A stretch of 64,000 bases of DNA from Bacteroidetes bacterium UBA1935 (GTDB taxonomy: Bacteria; Bacteroidota; Bacteroidia; Chitinophagales; Chitinophagaceae), in assembly GCA_002337045.1 (NCBI GenBank), contig DDFF01000012.1, positions 124,001 through 188,000 on the forward strand, given 5' to 3'. A model generated the notes under the pieces. The model saw only the letters and a program-made list of their open reading frames with translations, was not told where the DNA came from and did no database searches. Shown here piece by piece: positions 1 through 8,778 of this stretch (position 1 is the stretch's first letter; the number at the start of each line of letters is the position of its first letter). The position numbers were made by a program, and so were the translations under genes.

Positions 1-1623
1 GTTATACTTCGTTCGGAAGATGATCGCCGCGAAGCATTCAGGCGATATGGCATCAGGCGTGTACGTGTGTTCCCAGATTTCAGAGACAATAGCGATTTTC
101 GCGATAGTATCACCATGATACAATCCAATTTCGATGGTGTACTGTTCAGGTATCACAACAAATACATCCGTGAAAAAGTAATCAAGAACCACCTCGTAAT
201 ACTACCCGGCAGGTACTATTCTCAACAAGAATATGATGAAACTATCAATAAGCTGAACGAGCTCGGCGTATTCCAGACCGTACGCATTTCATTCAGAGAA
301 GACACCGTAAATGCTGCATACAATGGCTATTGGCTGAACTGTGCAATCATCATGACCCCTGCTGACAAATACGATTATAATACCAGTTGGGAGCTATCAA
401 ACGGTACTACCTATCTGGCAGGTACAAACCTTACACTCAGCCTTCGCAACAAAAACCTTGCACGTGGTGCCAACCTGCTAAGCTTTTCACTAACAGGAGG
501 TATTGAAAGCTTTAATGATACGCTGAAACAAAGAATCGACCTGCTATCTCGCAGTATAGGTTTTAATACCAGTGTAGATTTCCCGAAATTCCTCTTTCCT
601 ATCAAACAAAGTAAAATCAGCAGCCACAATACACCACGTACATCTATAGGTGTAGGTATAGGCCTTGTAGAGCGTATCGACTATTTTACTATGGTTAATA
701 TCTCTTCAAACTTCACTTACAAATGGCGCGAGACAAACACAAAGTATTGGGAGATTTCACCTGCGTTCATCAACAAAGTCATCCCTACACTTACAGACTC
801 TTTTAAACGCCGTCTGGAAGGCAACGAATACCTTACAAAAACATATAAGCCCACATTTATAGAGGGCGAAAACGTAACTTTTACATTCAGCGACAAGGAA
901 AAGAAAAGAGGTATCAACTATAACTTCCTTAAACTTAGCGGAGAAGAAGCAGGTGGTATTATGCGTGGCCTCAATGAAATTATAGACTCTCTGGGCAGCT
1001 ATGCACAATACCTTAAATTCGATCTGGATGGACAAAAATTCTTGACGAGAAGGCATGCCACATTAGCATCAAGATTACAGATAGGTGTGGGTATTCCTTA
1101 TAGTAATAAATCGACAACACTACCCTACATAAAACAATACTTTGTTGGTGGTGCCTATAGCCTTCGTGGTTTCAGAATACGTACACTCGGGCCGGGTAGT
1201 TATAAGTTCAAGGACACCGCTGGCTCAGTACCTACAGTTATAGACCGTACAGGTGATATTAAAATTGAATTTACAACTGAGTACCGATTTGATATTGTAA
1301 AACTGTTTGCAGGTGCCATGAAATTAAATGGTGCCCTGTTTGCAGACGCGGGCAACATCTGGCTTGCACAAAAATCAGATGGTTTTGCAGGCGGTGAGTT
1401 CAAGTTCGACAAGTTTGGTGATGATCTTGCTGTAGATGCCGGTTTTGGTATTCGTTTGGATGCAGGCTTCCTTGTAGCACGTTTCGATTTTGCCACACCT
1501 TTGAAGCAACCTAATTACGCAGATGGCACAGGCAGTTGGAAGATAAAAGACATCAACCTGCTATGGGACCAGATAAAGCGAAATGACTGGGTATTCAACT
1601 TCGCTATAGGTTATCCTTTCTAA
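1..1623 (+). CDS. Omp85-family outer membrane protein (BamA/TamA-like), 5' end outside window
   Basis: The frame is open from base 1, so the start lies upstream; about 540 residues are visible. Omp85 proteins are outer-membrane 16-strand barrels that insert or translocate other envelope proteins. The visible part has the end of the periplasmic (POTRA-like) region, then a long alternating-strand barrel. The Omp85 loop motif appears as SLRGFR (V/I-R-G-F class) around base 1160, and the chain ends in a typical barrel C-terminus, AIGYPF. An internal GTG at 67 is only the first start-like codon in the window, not the real start. BamA and TamA-like paralogs cannot be separated without the N-terminal half. 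Family assignment is firm, subtype is not. Confidence 0.85.
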   Translation, partial: VILRSEDDRREAFRRYGIRRVRVFPDFRDNSDFRDSITMIQSNFDGVLFRYHNKYIREKVIKNHLVILPGRYYSQQEYDETINKLNELGVFQTVRISFREDTVNAAYNGYWLNCAIIMTPADKYDYNTSWELSNGTTYLAGTNLTLSLRNKNLARGANLLSFSLTGGIESFNDTLKQRIDLLSRSIGFNTSVDFPKFLFPIKQSKISSHNTPRTSIGVGIGLVERIDYFTMVNISSNFTYKWRETNTKYWEISPAFINKVIPTLTDSFKRRLEGNEYLTKTYKPTFIEGENVTFTFSDKEKKRGINYNFLKLSGEEAGGIMRGLNEIIDSLGSYAQYLKFDLDGQKFLTRRHATLASRLQIGVGIPYSNKSTTLPYIKQYFVGGAYSLRGFRIRTLGPGSYKFKDTAGSVPTVIDRTGDIKIEFTTEYRFDIVKLFAGAMKLNGALFADAGNIWLAQKSDGFAGGEFKFDKFGDDLAVDAGFGIRLDAGFLVARFDFATPLKQPNYADGTGSWKIKDINLLWDQIKRNDWVFNFAIGYPF

Positions 1624-1651
1624 GCCCTTTTTGGGCATCCCGAGGGCTTTT
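1622..1651 (+). terminator. Possible weak terminator after the Omp85 gene
   Basis: AAGCCCT and AGGGCTT can pair around a 14-base loop and are followed by TTTTA. The loop is large and contains the predicted -33 element of the next gene, so termination here is uncertain. Confidence 0.3.
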
Positions 1652-1661
1652 AATACCTTTG
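1628..1661 (+). promoter_or_regulatory. Promoter for arginase-like gene
   Basis: TTTTTG ending at 1633 and TACCTTTG at 1654-1661 match the Bacteroidota -33 (TTG) and -7 (TAnnTTTG) elements, with a 20-base spacer. The box ends five bases before the ATG at 1667, so transcription would start at or next to the start codon. Confidence 0.65.
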
Positions 1662-1666
1662 AGCAT

Positions 1667-2614
1667 ATGCGAAACATCAAGATAATTGAAGTACGTTCAG
1701 AGATTGGTGCAGGCACAAGAGGGGCAAGCCTTGGTATAGATGCCATCAAGATAGCCGCGCTCGACTTTATGAGCAGCTTTTTTGTCAACTTCCCTACAGA
1801 GCAGATAGAAACTGAGAATAAGCTCTTATACGAACCGGTTGCATCTCCGTATGCTAAGAGAATACAGGGCGTTTATACTATGTATGAACGTATTGCAAAG
1901 TCTGTATCAGAAACGCTGAAATCAGGCTTGTTCCCATTGGTATTGGCAGGAGACCACAGCACTGCAGGTGGCACTATTGCAGGCATTAAAATGGCAAAGC
2001 CTAAAAACAGGTTAGGCGTTATATGGATAGATGCACATGCCGATATCCATACACCATATACCACACCTAGTGGCAATATGCACGGCATGCCATTGGCAAC
2101 TGCGCTGGCTTTTGACAATACAGAAAGCCAGGTACACCAACCCGATGCAACTACTATTGAGATATGGAACAAGCTGAAAAACATAGGTAAGATTTCTCCG
2201 AAAATCAACCCGGAGGATATTGTTTACATAGCGATGCGTGACTTTGAGAAAGAAGAAGAATATCTTATCAAGAAACACGGCATCAAAGTAATACCCGTAC
2301 AGGAAGTACGTCGTAAGGGTGTGGAAAACGTAGTAAGACAAACACTACTACACCTTAGTGCTTGTGATGATATCTATGTTTCCTTCGATGTAGATAGCCT
2401 TGACAGCTCTATATCTCGTGGCACAGGAACACCTGTCAGCAACGGGCTAAAAGAACGTGAAGCGGAAGATTTGATGGCATCTTTCATGCAGAACCATAAA
2501 ATATGCTGCTTTGAGGTAACGGAAGTAAACCCAACACTTGACAAAGAAAACCTGATGGCAGAAATAGCCTTCAACATACTGCAACGTAGCGTGAACCTGC
2601 TACTTGTAAACTAA
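1667..2614 (+). CDS. Arginase/agmatinase/formiminoglutamase family protein
   Basis: A 315-residue ureohydrolase-fold enzyme, a family that hydrolyses guanidino or formimino groups at a binuclear manganese site. The metal-binding signatures are present: GDHS (residues 95-98), DAHAD (122-126) and SFDVDSLD (239-246), plus EVNP near residue 286. This is the arginase-like branch common in Bacteroidota; whether the substrate is arginine or a related compound is not decided by sequence. I chose the ATG at 1667. The longer frame from a TTG at 1631 starts inside the predicted -33 promoter element and adds residues unlike the family N-terminus. It lies 43 bases after the Omp85 gene but has its own promoter. 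Confidence 0.85.
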   Translation: MRNIKIIEVRSEIGAGTRGASLGIDAIKIAALDFMSSFFVNFPTEQIETENKLLYEPVASPYAKRIQGVYTMYERIAKSVSETLKSGLFPLVLAGDHSTAGGTIAGIKMAKPKNRLGVIWIDAHADIHTPYTTPSGNMHGMPLATALAFDNTESQVHQPDATTIEIWNKLKNIGKISPKINPEDIVYIAMRDFEKEEEYLIKKHGIKVIPVQEVRRKGVENVVRQTLLHLSACDDIYVSFDVDSLDSSISRGTGTPVSNGLKEREAEDLMASFMQNHKICCFEVTEVNPTLDKENLMAEIAFNILQRSVNLLLVN

Positions 2615-2635
2615 GCATCTGATATGATCTCATAA

Positions 2636-2675
2636 AATAGAAGAAGGCGGTTATTGATAACCGCCTTCTTCTATT
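2636..2675. terminator. Bidirectional terminator between converging genes
   Basis: A perfect 18-bp stem (AATAGAAGAAGGCGGTTA and its complement) closes a TTGA loop between the arginase gene (+) and the GldM-C-like gene (-). The right arm includes the stop codon of the minus-strand gene (2671-2673). Confidence 0.85.
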
Positions 2676-3147
2676 TCGTTATTACAAACTTCATGCTTTT
2701 ACCAAATGCGGCAAAACCTTCAGGGGCTTTTACCATTACCTGATCGAAGTAGACTGTATCGCCCGGTTTGGAGCGTTCAGTTATGTTTGCTTTCAAAAAT
2801 GCACTTAATGTATCTCCACTACAAGCCTCTGCCAGATAATCTGTCATTACCATCATGTTACCAACAGAGTCTTCATACAAATTGCGCTCTCCATAATTAA
2901 TCACAAAAGCTGTAACCTTAAATTCTTTACCGGCAGAGTCTTTTGCAGTCAACCCTTCCAACACCAGCTTGTCAAACAATGACTCCGCAATCGGGCCTCC
3001 GCTTTTATCGCTTTTACCCAAGTAGGTAGGTATTGGCTTAGGCTTTGGTTTCTTGACCTTCTCATCTTTGTTCTGAGACTGCGCTACCAAACTGTAAGCA
3101 GTAGCCATACACAATGCCGTAAGTATCAGTTTCGATTTCAGCTTCAT
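2671..3147 (-). CDS. Secreted protein with GldM-C-terminal-like domain
   Basis: 158 residues with a cleavable signal peptide (MKLKSKLILTALCMATAYSL, cut near AQS), then a lysine/proline-rich linker (KKPKPKPIP) and one compact domain of about 100 residues. The domain pattern (KPGDTVYFDQVMVKAPEG near the end, closing with a strand KFVITK) resembles the C-terminal Ig-like repeats of GldM, a gliding/type IX secretion protein. Here the domain stands alone, without GldM's membrane anchor. The start is 11 bases after the valS stop, so co-transcription is likely, though a TAACTTTAG box overlaps the valS stop. The relation to GldM rests on pattern only; function unknown. Confidence 0.65.
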   Translation of the reverse strand: MKLKSKLILTALCMATAYSLVAQSQNKDEKVKKPKPKPIPTYLGKSDKSGGPIAESLFDKLVLEGLTAKDSAGKEFKVTAFVINYGERNLYEDSVGNMMVMTDYLAEACSGDTLSAFLKANITERSKPGDTVYFDQVMVKAPEGFAAFGKSMKFVITK

Positions 3148-3158
3148 AGTTACTAAAG

Positions 3159-5792
3159 TTACAACAAACTGAGGCTTTCTTCAATAGCTTTTATTTTAGC
3201 CAGGGCATCACTTTGCTTTTTCTTCTCCGCATCTACAACTTCTGCTTTTGCATTTTGTACAAAGCGTTCGTTACTCAGTTTCTTTTCTACACTTTGCAAA
3301 AAGCCTTGCAGGTATTCTAGTTCTTTCTGCATTTGCTCGCGCTGCGCATCTATATTAACATTTGCTGCAGCTGTTTCTATATACAGCTTATCTGTCTGTA
3401 CTACAATAGATATACTACCTTGTTTAGCTTCTTGTGTGTAGCCTATTTCTTCAGCATTCACCTGCTTACGCAGTATATCCTGTGTCAGTTCGTACAAAGC
3501 ATGGTGCTGTGTATCTACCCACAGTTTGATGGTATCTTTCGGCTTCAGTTGATTCTTGTTACGTGTATCGCGTATTGCAGTAATCAACTCCTGTAGCATA
3601 GCACCTTGTTTCAGTACGTTAGCATCTATGCTATCATAAGCAGGCAGTTCTTTTACTATCAGGTCATTACCACCTTGCCTGTTACGCAATTTGTGGTAAA
3701 TCTCTTCAGTAATGAACGGCATATATGGATGCAACAACTGAATCAGTTGTTCGTAAATAGCAATTGTACGTTCATATACATGCTGCGAAATTGGCTGCTC
3801 GAAACCGGGCTTCACCCACTCCAGATACCATGAACAGAAATCATTCCATATCAACGAGTAGATTGTTTTCAAACCTTCGCTAAGTCGGAAGTCTTTCATC
3901 AGCTCTGCAACTTCCTGCGCTACTTGCGCCAGGCGGTTTTCCATCCAGTCTATTGCAAAGCGTACTTCCGTATCACTTACATTATCAGCAGTGCGGCTTT
4001 CCCATGTTTTTATCAACTTCAGGGCATTCCACATTTTATTGCAGAAGTTACGTCCCTGTTCCAGTTGAGATTCATCAAACAACAGGTCATTACCCGCAGG
4101 CGATGATATCATTACACTGAAACGTACCGCATCAGCACCATTGTCTTCTATCAGTTGCAACAGGTCAGGCGAGTTGCCCAAAGACTTACTCATCTTTCTG
4201 CCCTGCTTATCACGCACGATACCCGTGAAGTAAACTTTGTCGAAAGGTTTATCTCCCAGGAATTCATAACCTGCCATTATCATCCTTGCTACCCAAAAGA
4301 ATATAATTTCCGGTGCAGTAACAAGCGTGTTGGTCGGGTAATAATATTTAAGTTCTTCGTTGCTCGGGTTCTTGTTCCAATCAAAAACTTCCATTGGCCA
4401 CAACCAACTACTAAACCATGTATCTAATACATCTTCCTCCTGCTTCAGCGTTGAGTTGCTTGCTGCCAGTGCGGGATTCTTTTCCTTGTATTGTTCGTAT
4501 GCTCCTGCTTCTGTTTCTGCTACATAGATGTTGCCTTCAACATCATACCATGCGGGTATACGCTGCCCCCACCACAGTTGGCGGCTGATGCACCAGTCTT
4601 TGATGTTCTCCATCCAGTGGCGATACAGGTTCTTAAACTTCGCAGGGTGGAATTCTATATTGTCGTTCAATACATTTTCCAACGCAGGCTTTGCAAGCTC
4701 GTGCATATTACACCACCACTGCATACTAAGGCGTGGTTCTATCACAACATCCGTACGCTCACTATACCCTACCTGATTGCTATACTCTTCTTCTTTTACA
4801 AAATTGCCAGATGCTTTCAGATCTTCTACTATCTTTTTACGCACTGCAAAGCGGTCTTCGCCAACATATAGTTGCGCAGCTTCGCTTAGTGTACCATCTT
4901 CATTCAATGTATCTACAACCTGCAGTCTGTGTTTCTGCCCCAGGTTATAGTCATTCAAATCGTGCGCAGGTGTTACTTTCAATGCACCTGTACCAAATTC
5001 CATATCGATGTAATCATCGAATATGATTGGTATTCTGCGATTGATAAGTGGCACAAATGCAAACTTCCCTTTCAGGTGCGCATAACGCGGATCGTCTGGA
5101 TGTACACATATCGCCGTATCACCCAGTATTGTTTCAGGGCGAACGGTTGCAATCGTTATATATTCTTCACCTTCTGTATCCAGCTTGTAGCGAACGTGAT
5201 ACAGTTTTGAATTAGTCTGTTTAAAGATTACCTCTTCATCGCTAAGCGCTGTTTTAGCCTTAGGATCCCAGTTAATCATCTTTACACCACGGTAGATATA
5301 GCCTTTGTTATACAGTTCTACAAACACACGCATTACTGCGGCGTAGTAGTTATCGTCCATGGTAAATGCAGTACGGTTCCAGTCAAGCGAGCAGCCAAGT
5401 TTTTTCAGCTGCGTCAGGATGATGCCACCATACTTTTCTTTCCACTCCCATGCATATTTCAAAAACTCGTCGCGGCTCAGTTTATTTTTATCAATACCCT
5501 GATCGCGCAGCATGCCTACTACCTTAGCTTCGGTAGCTATACTTGCGTGGTCTGTACCGGGTACCCATGTAGTATTATAACCCAGCATTTTGGCACGGCG
5601 TATCAAAACATCCTGTACGGTATTGTTCAAAGCATGGCCCATGTGCAGCACACCCGTTACATTCGGCGGCGGCATGACTATTGTGTATGCCTCACGTCCG
5701 TCGGGTTTAGAGTTAAAGTAGCCTGCATTGTTCCAATGTTCGTACCAATGTTTTTCTGCGTCCTGATGCTGAAAATTCTTACTGAGTTCCAT
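3159..5792 (-). CDS. valS: Valyl-tRNA synthetase
   Basis: 877 residues, the usual class Ia ValRS length. It charges tRNA-Val with valine in the cytoplasm and edits mis-attached threonine. The ATP-binding HIGH motif appears as HMGH (residues 50-53) in the context PPPNVTGVLHMGHAL, and KMSKS is at 533-537. The editing (CP1) insertion occupies roughly residues 190-350 and the anticodon-binding domain roughly 620-780. The C-terminal 70 residues form the charged coiled-coil arm (QREQMQKELEYLQG) typical of bacterial ValRS. It is followed by the GldM-C-like gene 11 bases downstream. Confidence 0.98.
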   Translation of the reverse strand: MELSKNFQHQDAEKHWYEHWNNAGYFNSKPDGREAYTIVMPPPNVTGVLHMGHALNNTVQDVLIRRAKMLGYNTTWVPGTDHASIATEAKVVGMLRDQGIDKNKLSRDEFLKYAWEWKEKYGGIILTQLKKLGCSLDWNRTAFTMDDNYYAAVMRVFVELYNKGYIYRGVKMINWDPKAKTALSDEEVIFKQTNSKLYHVRYKLDTEGEEYITIATVRPETILGDTAICVHPDDPRYAHLKGKFAFVPLINRRIPIIFDDYIDMEFGTGALKVTPAHDLNDYNLGQKHRLQVVDTLNEDGTLSEAAQLYVGEDRFAVRKKIVEDLKASGNFVKEEEYSNQVGYSERTDVVIEPRLSMQWWCNMHELAKPALENVLNDNIEFHPAKFKNLYRHWMENIKDWCISRQLWWGQRIPAWYDVEGNIYVAETEAGAYEQYKEKNPALAASNSTLKQEEDVLDTWFSSWLWPMEVFDWNKNPSNEELKYYYPTNTLVTAPEIIFFWVARMIMAGYEFLGDKPFDKVYFTGIVRDKQGRKMSKSLGNSPDLLQLIEDNGADAVRFSVMISSPAGNDLLFDESQLEQGRNFCNKMWNALKLIKTWESRTADNVSDTEVRFAIDWMENRLAQVAQEVAELMKDFRLSEGLKTIYSLIWNDFCSWYLEWVKPGFEQPISQHVYERTIAIYEQLIQLLHPYMPFITEEIYHKLRNRQGGNDLIVKELPAYDSIDANVLKQGAMLQELITAIRDTRNKNQLKPKDTIKLWVDTQHHALYELTQDILRKQVNAEEIGYTQEAKQGSISIVVQTDKLYIETAAANVNIDAQREQMQKELEYLQGFLQSVEKKLSNERFVQNAKAEVVDAEKKKQSDALAKIKAIEESLSLL

Positions 5793-5817
5793 GTACTGAT
5801 TCTAAAAAATAAGAGTG

Positions 5818-5825
5818 CAAAGATA
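5818..5825 (-). promoter_or_regulatory. Candidate -7 box for valS
   Basis: TATCTTTG reads on the minus strand and is followed by CACTC, matching TAnnTTTG, 26 bases before the valS ATG. No TTG is seen at the expected -33 distance, so support is partial. Confidence 0.5.
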
Positions 5826-5880
5826 ATATCTTATCCCGCTCTGCATGCAGAACTAATAGATATTAATGCACCTGAAATAT

Positions 5881-5924
5881 ATAAAAAAACAGAGCGTCGG
5901 GTTTTGAAAAAACTCGGCACTCTG
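5881..5924 (-). terminator. Terminator of rnpB
   Basis: On the minus strand CAGAGTGCCGAGTTTT pairs imperfectly with AAAACCCGACGCTCTG and is followed by a run of seven T. It lies about 15 bases beyond the end of the RNase P RNA. Confidence 0.75.
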
Positions 5925-5938
5925 CATTTAACCAAAAC

Positions 5939-6304
5939 AACTACAAACCTGTAAGCCGGATTCTGTAATCCCGTATGGTCCCGGGACGGTTATCATTTAT
6001 CTGCGATGCTGCTCACGCATCACCTGTAGCTGCCAACCCACGCACATCGGGCGAGCAGCCCTCAAACGTACGCCTATTTGGCATTTCAGTGCGCAAGGTT
6101 TACCCCATCATATTGTTACCAACACAACGCGTAGGCTCTTACCCTACGTTTTCACCCTTACCTCTATTGCTAAAGGCGGTCATTTTCTGTGGCACTTTCT
6201 GTGTCTTGCTTTCGCAAAACCCCACCCGTTAGGTGGTGCGCTGCTCTATACTGTCCGGACTTTCCTCCCCTGCCTGAGCAGAAGCGATAACCCGGCTTGT
6301 AGTT
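5939..6304 (-). ncRNA. rnpB: RNase P RNA (bacterial class A)
   Basis: The catalytic RNA that trims 5' leaders from precursor tRNAs. On the minus strand it shows the universal GAGGAAAGTCCGG block (near 6260), CAGAAAGTGCCACAGAAA, AGGGTGAAA..GGTAAGAGCC (near 6150), and the closing segment GAATCCGGCTTACAG near the 3' end. The ends come from the P1 helix: AACTACAA at the 5' end pairs with TTGTAGTT at the 3' end. The predicted 5' end lies six bases after a -7 box, and a terminator follows the 3' end. It occupies the long gap between valS and the GH5 gene. Confidence 0.95.
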
Positions 6305-6309
6305 ACTTA

Positions 6310-6317
6310 CAAAATTA
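6310..6317 (-). promoter_or_regulatory. -7 box of rnpB promoter
   Basis: TAATTTTG on the minus strand matches TAnnTTTG and ends six bases before the P1-defined 5' end of RNase P RNA, which supports both calls. No clear -33 TTG is present. Confidence 0.6.
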
Positions 6318-6376
6318 ACGAAAAAAGGAATGTGTTTGGGCGATGATTTTTCAATTTTAACTACCCATTAAACCAC

Positions 6377-7447
6377 CTACTGTCTTGTGTTTTTCTTGAA
6401 GGCATCTATAAACAACTGTTGCCTTGATGTAGGTTCTTTAGCAGGTGTTTCGTCTTCTTTTATACCACCATGTTCCACACTCCATCCATGATATTCGCGG
6501 AAGGCATGGTATGCCCAGCTCCAGTTATATTCTTCAAAAATATCAATGCAGTCTTTCAGGTAGTTGTAGGCATCATCTCCGGGGGCCCAGCGGATGGCGC
6601 TAAACTCACCTACATATATCTGTGTATTGTTTTTTGTCTGCCAGTCCTTTATCTCATCCAGTACCCTTCGCACTGCATCTTTATTCCAACGCTTCAGCCC
6701 CACATAGCCCGGATAGCGAAATGTCTTTTTCTTGCCGCTAATGTTTTGGTGGGTAAAGCTATGCGGCACATACATATGAAAGCTATATACCAACCCAGGC
6801 ACATCTATAGTTTGAAAGCGGGCAAGAGTACCTACATCACCACCACGTGCTTCTACAATTATAGGATGGTTGGCATCTATATCCCTTATATCATGCGCTA
6901 CTAAAGATGCCAGTGTAGGCCAGTTTAATGCACCATTTTCTACCCTGCCGTCTTGTGGCTCATTAGCAATATCATAGCCCCATACAGTAGGATTATCTTT
7001 GTACTTCGTAGCTATTTCTTTCCAGATATTTATAAACTCGTCCTGCCATATTTTGTCTGTAAACATGCGATGGTTATAGTCTTCCATTCGCCCACCGGGT
7101 AGTGTATGCAGATCTATCAATATTTTAATACCTAAATCTTGACATACAGGTAGCATCTTATCTACATGCGCCAGTGCACCATTCAACCAATTACGGAACT
7201 CTTCTTTATTGGCCCTATCTGCAGCCGAGTGCGGGAACCCACCCCATGTAAGCTGCCAGCGTATATGGTTTGCGCCCCAACGACCCAGCTCGCGCACACC
7301 TGCTTCATCCAGAAATGTAGGAACCATCATACCACGCAGGCGCGGAGATTTATCAGTATAAAACGCTATCGTATTGTTTTGAGAAAAAGAGATTGCAGCC
7401 CAACAAATACAAATTACCGTTACGAGTAGTCTTTTACAATTCATCAT
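6377..7447 (-). CDS. Secreted glycoside hydrolase family 5 protein (cellulase-like)
   Basis: 356 residues with a signal peptide ending around SFSQ (residues 20-23). GH5 enzymes are (beta/alpha)8 barrels that cleave beta-glycosidic bonds with retention, using two glutamates. Both are visible: the acid/base Glu163 in ANEP (161-164) and the nucleophile Glu281 in YVGEF (278-282). His224 in SFHMY and the start motif RGMMVP (38-43) also fit. No carbohydrate-binding module or type IX sorting domain follows, so it is probably periplasmic or released. Two starts, adjacent ATG codons, differ by one residue. Substrate (glucan, mannan or other) cannot be told from the sequence. The hydrolase and ogt genes lie upstream on the same strand, 58 bases away. 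Confidence 0.85.
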   Translation of the reverse strand: MMNCKRLLVTVICICWAAISFSQNNTIAFYTDKSPRLRGMMVPTFLDEAGVRELGRWGANHIRWQLTWGGFPHSAADRANKEEFRNWLNGALAHVDKMLPVCQDLGIKILIDLHTLPGGRMEDYNHRMFTDKIWQDEFINIWKEIATKYKDNPTVWGYDIANEPQDGRVENGALNWPTLASLVAHDIRDIDANHPIIVEARGGDVGTLARFQTIDVPGLVYSFHMYVPHSFTHQNISGKKKTFRYPGYVGLKRWNKDAVRRVLDEIKDWQTKNNTQIYVGEFSAIRWAPGDDAYNYLKDCIDIFEEYNWSWAYHAFREYHGWSVEHGGIKEDETPAKEPTSRQQLFIDAFKKNTRQ

Positions 7448-7505
7448 GCAAGTTTAATACAATTTGCCTGCCAGTTTGCAGACATTATTCATAGGTTTTA
7501 ACAAT

Positions 7506-8048
7506 TCAGCTCTGTTCAAACAATCCCATCTGCAAATCCTTACCGCTATATTTTGCCTCATGCTCCAGCAACCATTTCTTTTTAGGTAACCCACCGCCAT
7601 ATCCCACAAGGCTGCCGTTGTCACCTATCACCCTGTGGCATGGTACTATAATGGCTATTCCGTTTTGTCCGTTGGCTGTTGCAACGGCACGTATTGCCTT
7701 CACATCGCCCAAGTACATTGACTGTTTTTTGTAAGAACGAGTTTCTCCGAAAGGTATATCCAGCAAGCCTTTCCATACCTTCTTTTGAAAGTCTGTACCA
7801 ATCATATTCAATGGCACATCAAAAGCCATTCTTTGCCCTGCAAAATATTCCTTTGCTTCTTTTCCCAATTGGTCAAGCAACGGATGCTCACCTACTTCAT
7901 ATTCCATCTGCAAAGCATCTTTTATCCGTTGTTGTATTTTTGAAAGGCTGCGTCGGTATTCAAATTCAAACAGGCACAGGCCATCATCTGTGGCTGCACC
8001 CATCATTTTTCCCAGTGGTGTATCAAAGTATTTATAAACGATTGGCAT
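7506..8048 (-). CDS. ogt: Methylated-DNA--[protein]-cysteine S-methyltransferase
   Basis: 180 residues. It repairs O6-alkylguanine by transferring the alkyl group to its own cysteine in a single-turnover reaction. The reactive Cys137 is in IIVPCHRVIG, the hallmark of the family, and the C-terminal GYGGGLPKKKWLLEHE follows as expected. There is no Ada-type regulatory zinc domain, so this is the short Ogt/MGMT form. Its first 17 bases overlap the end of the upstream alpha/beta hydrolase gene, so the two are translationally coupled. Confidence 0.95.
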   Translation of the reverse strand: MPIVYKYFDTPLGKMMGAATDDGLCLFEFEYRRSLSKIQQRIKDALQMEYEVGEHPLLDQLGKEAKEYFAGQRMAFDVPLNMIGTDFQKKVWKGLLDIPFGETRSYKKQSMYLGDVKAIRAVATANGQNGIAIIVPCHRVIGDNGSLVGYGGGLPKKKWLLEHEAKYSGKDLQMGLFEQS

Positions 8049-8688
8049 TGCTTAGTTCTTTATTGATGATAGCACTTATTTCTTCGGCACGGTTATATAT
8101 CATGATGTGCGAACCGCCTTTTATCCAATAGTTTGGGTGTATATATTCAGGTGTTATGATTTTATCTGCATCGCCATGTATATGCACTATAGGCTGCGGG
8201 TATGCTTCGTTTTGCCATAGTTGTATAGCCTTCATTGCCCATCGCACCAGATAACCATCCGTATCACGGAATACACCGCTCAACATTTCTTTCTCGCTAT
8301 CGGTATTCGCACCAAACAGTTTCATCACAATCTTATTGGGCCATGTGAAAAACACAGCAGGCACAACCTGTTTTGTTACGATAAACTTCATGAACTTCCC
8401 GAAGTGTGGTATCTCTTCTTTTGTCTTTGCACTCGATACGATGATTACTTTTTGTACCGATCTCATTTTAGCAATCTCTACCGCCAGCATACCACCAAAC
8501 GACACACCCAACAGTATAGGGTTTTCGTCTTTTATCAATGCAGACATTTTCTGTGCATAGCACGGCAGTTCATCATGCTCATCATACTCCGGCCAAGGCA
8601 GATGCACAAGTTGTGCATCATCAATTTTAAGGTTGGCAAATATCCTGTCATCTGCTCCCAATCCGCTAAGGCAATATATTTTTTTCAT
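8032..8688 (-). CDS. Alpha/beta hydrolase
   Basis: 218 residues, no signal peptide, so cytoplasmic. The nucleophile elbow GVSFGG places the catalytic Ser at residue 63; Asp173 in HGDAD and His194 in GGSHIM complete a plausible triad. The N-terminal LSGLGADDRIF carries the oxyanion-loop type sequence common in this fold. Substrate is unknown. Its 3' end overlaps ogt by 17 bases. A box reading TAACTTTAG (8712 to 8704, minus strand) 16 bases before the start is a candidate promoter element. Confidence 0.85.
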   Translation of the reverse strand: MKKIYCLSGLGADDRIFANLKIDDAQLVHLPWPEYDEHDELPCYAQKMSALIKDENPILLGVSFGGMLAVEIAKMRSVQKVIIVSSAKTKEEIPHFGKFMKFIVTKQVVPAVFFTWPNKIVMKLFGANTDSEKEMLSGVFRDTDGYLVRWAMKAIQLWQNEAYPQPIVHIHGDADKIITPEYIHPNYWIKGGSHIMIYNRAEEISAIINKELSNANRL

Positions 8689-8732
8689 AACCGCTGTGCC
8701 ATGCTAAAGTTAAGGATAGACAATAAAATAAA

Positions 8733-8757
8733 AATGCCCCGCAAATTGCGAGGCATT
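8733..8757 (-). terminator. Terminator of the DUF177-rpmF-plsX operon
   Basis: On the minus strand AATGCCTCGCA and TGCGGGGCATT pair (one G-T) around a three-base loop, followed by TTTATTTTATT. It starts 21 bases after the plsX stop. Confidence 0.85.
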
Positions 8758-8778
8758 AAATATTATGATGCATGCTTA

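Noticed and set aside
1631..1666. TTG start giving 12 extra residues on the arginase
   Set aside because: The TTG is the predicted -33 promoter element and the extra residues do not resemble the family N-terminus.
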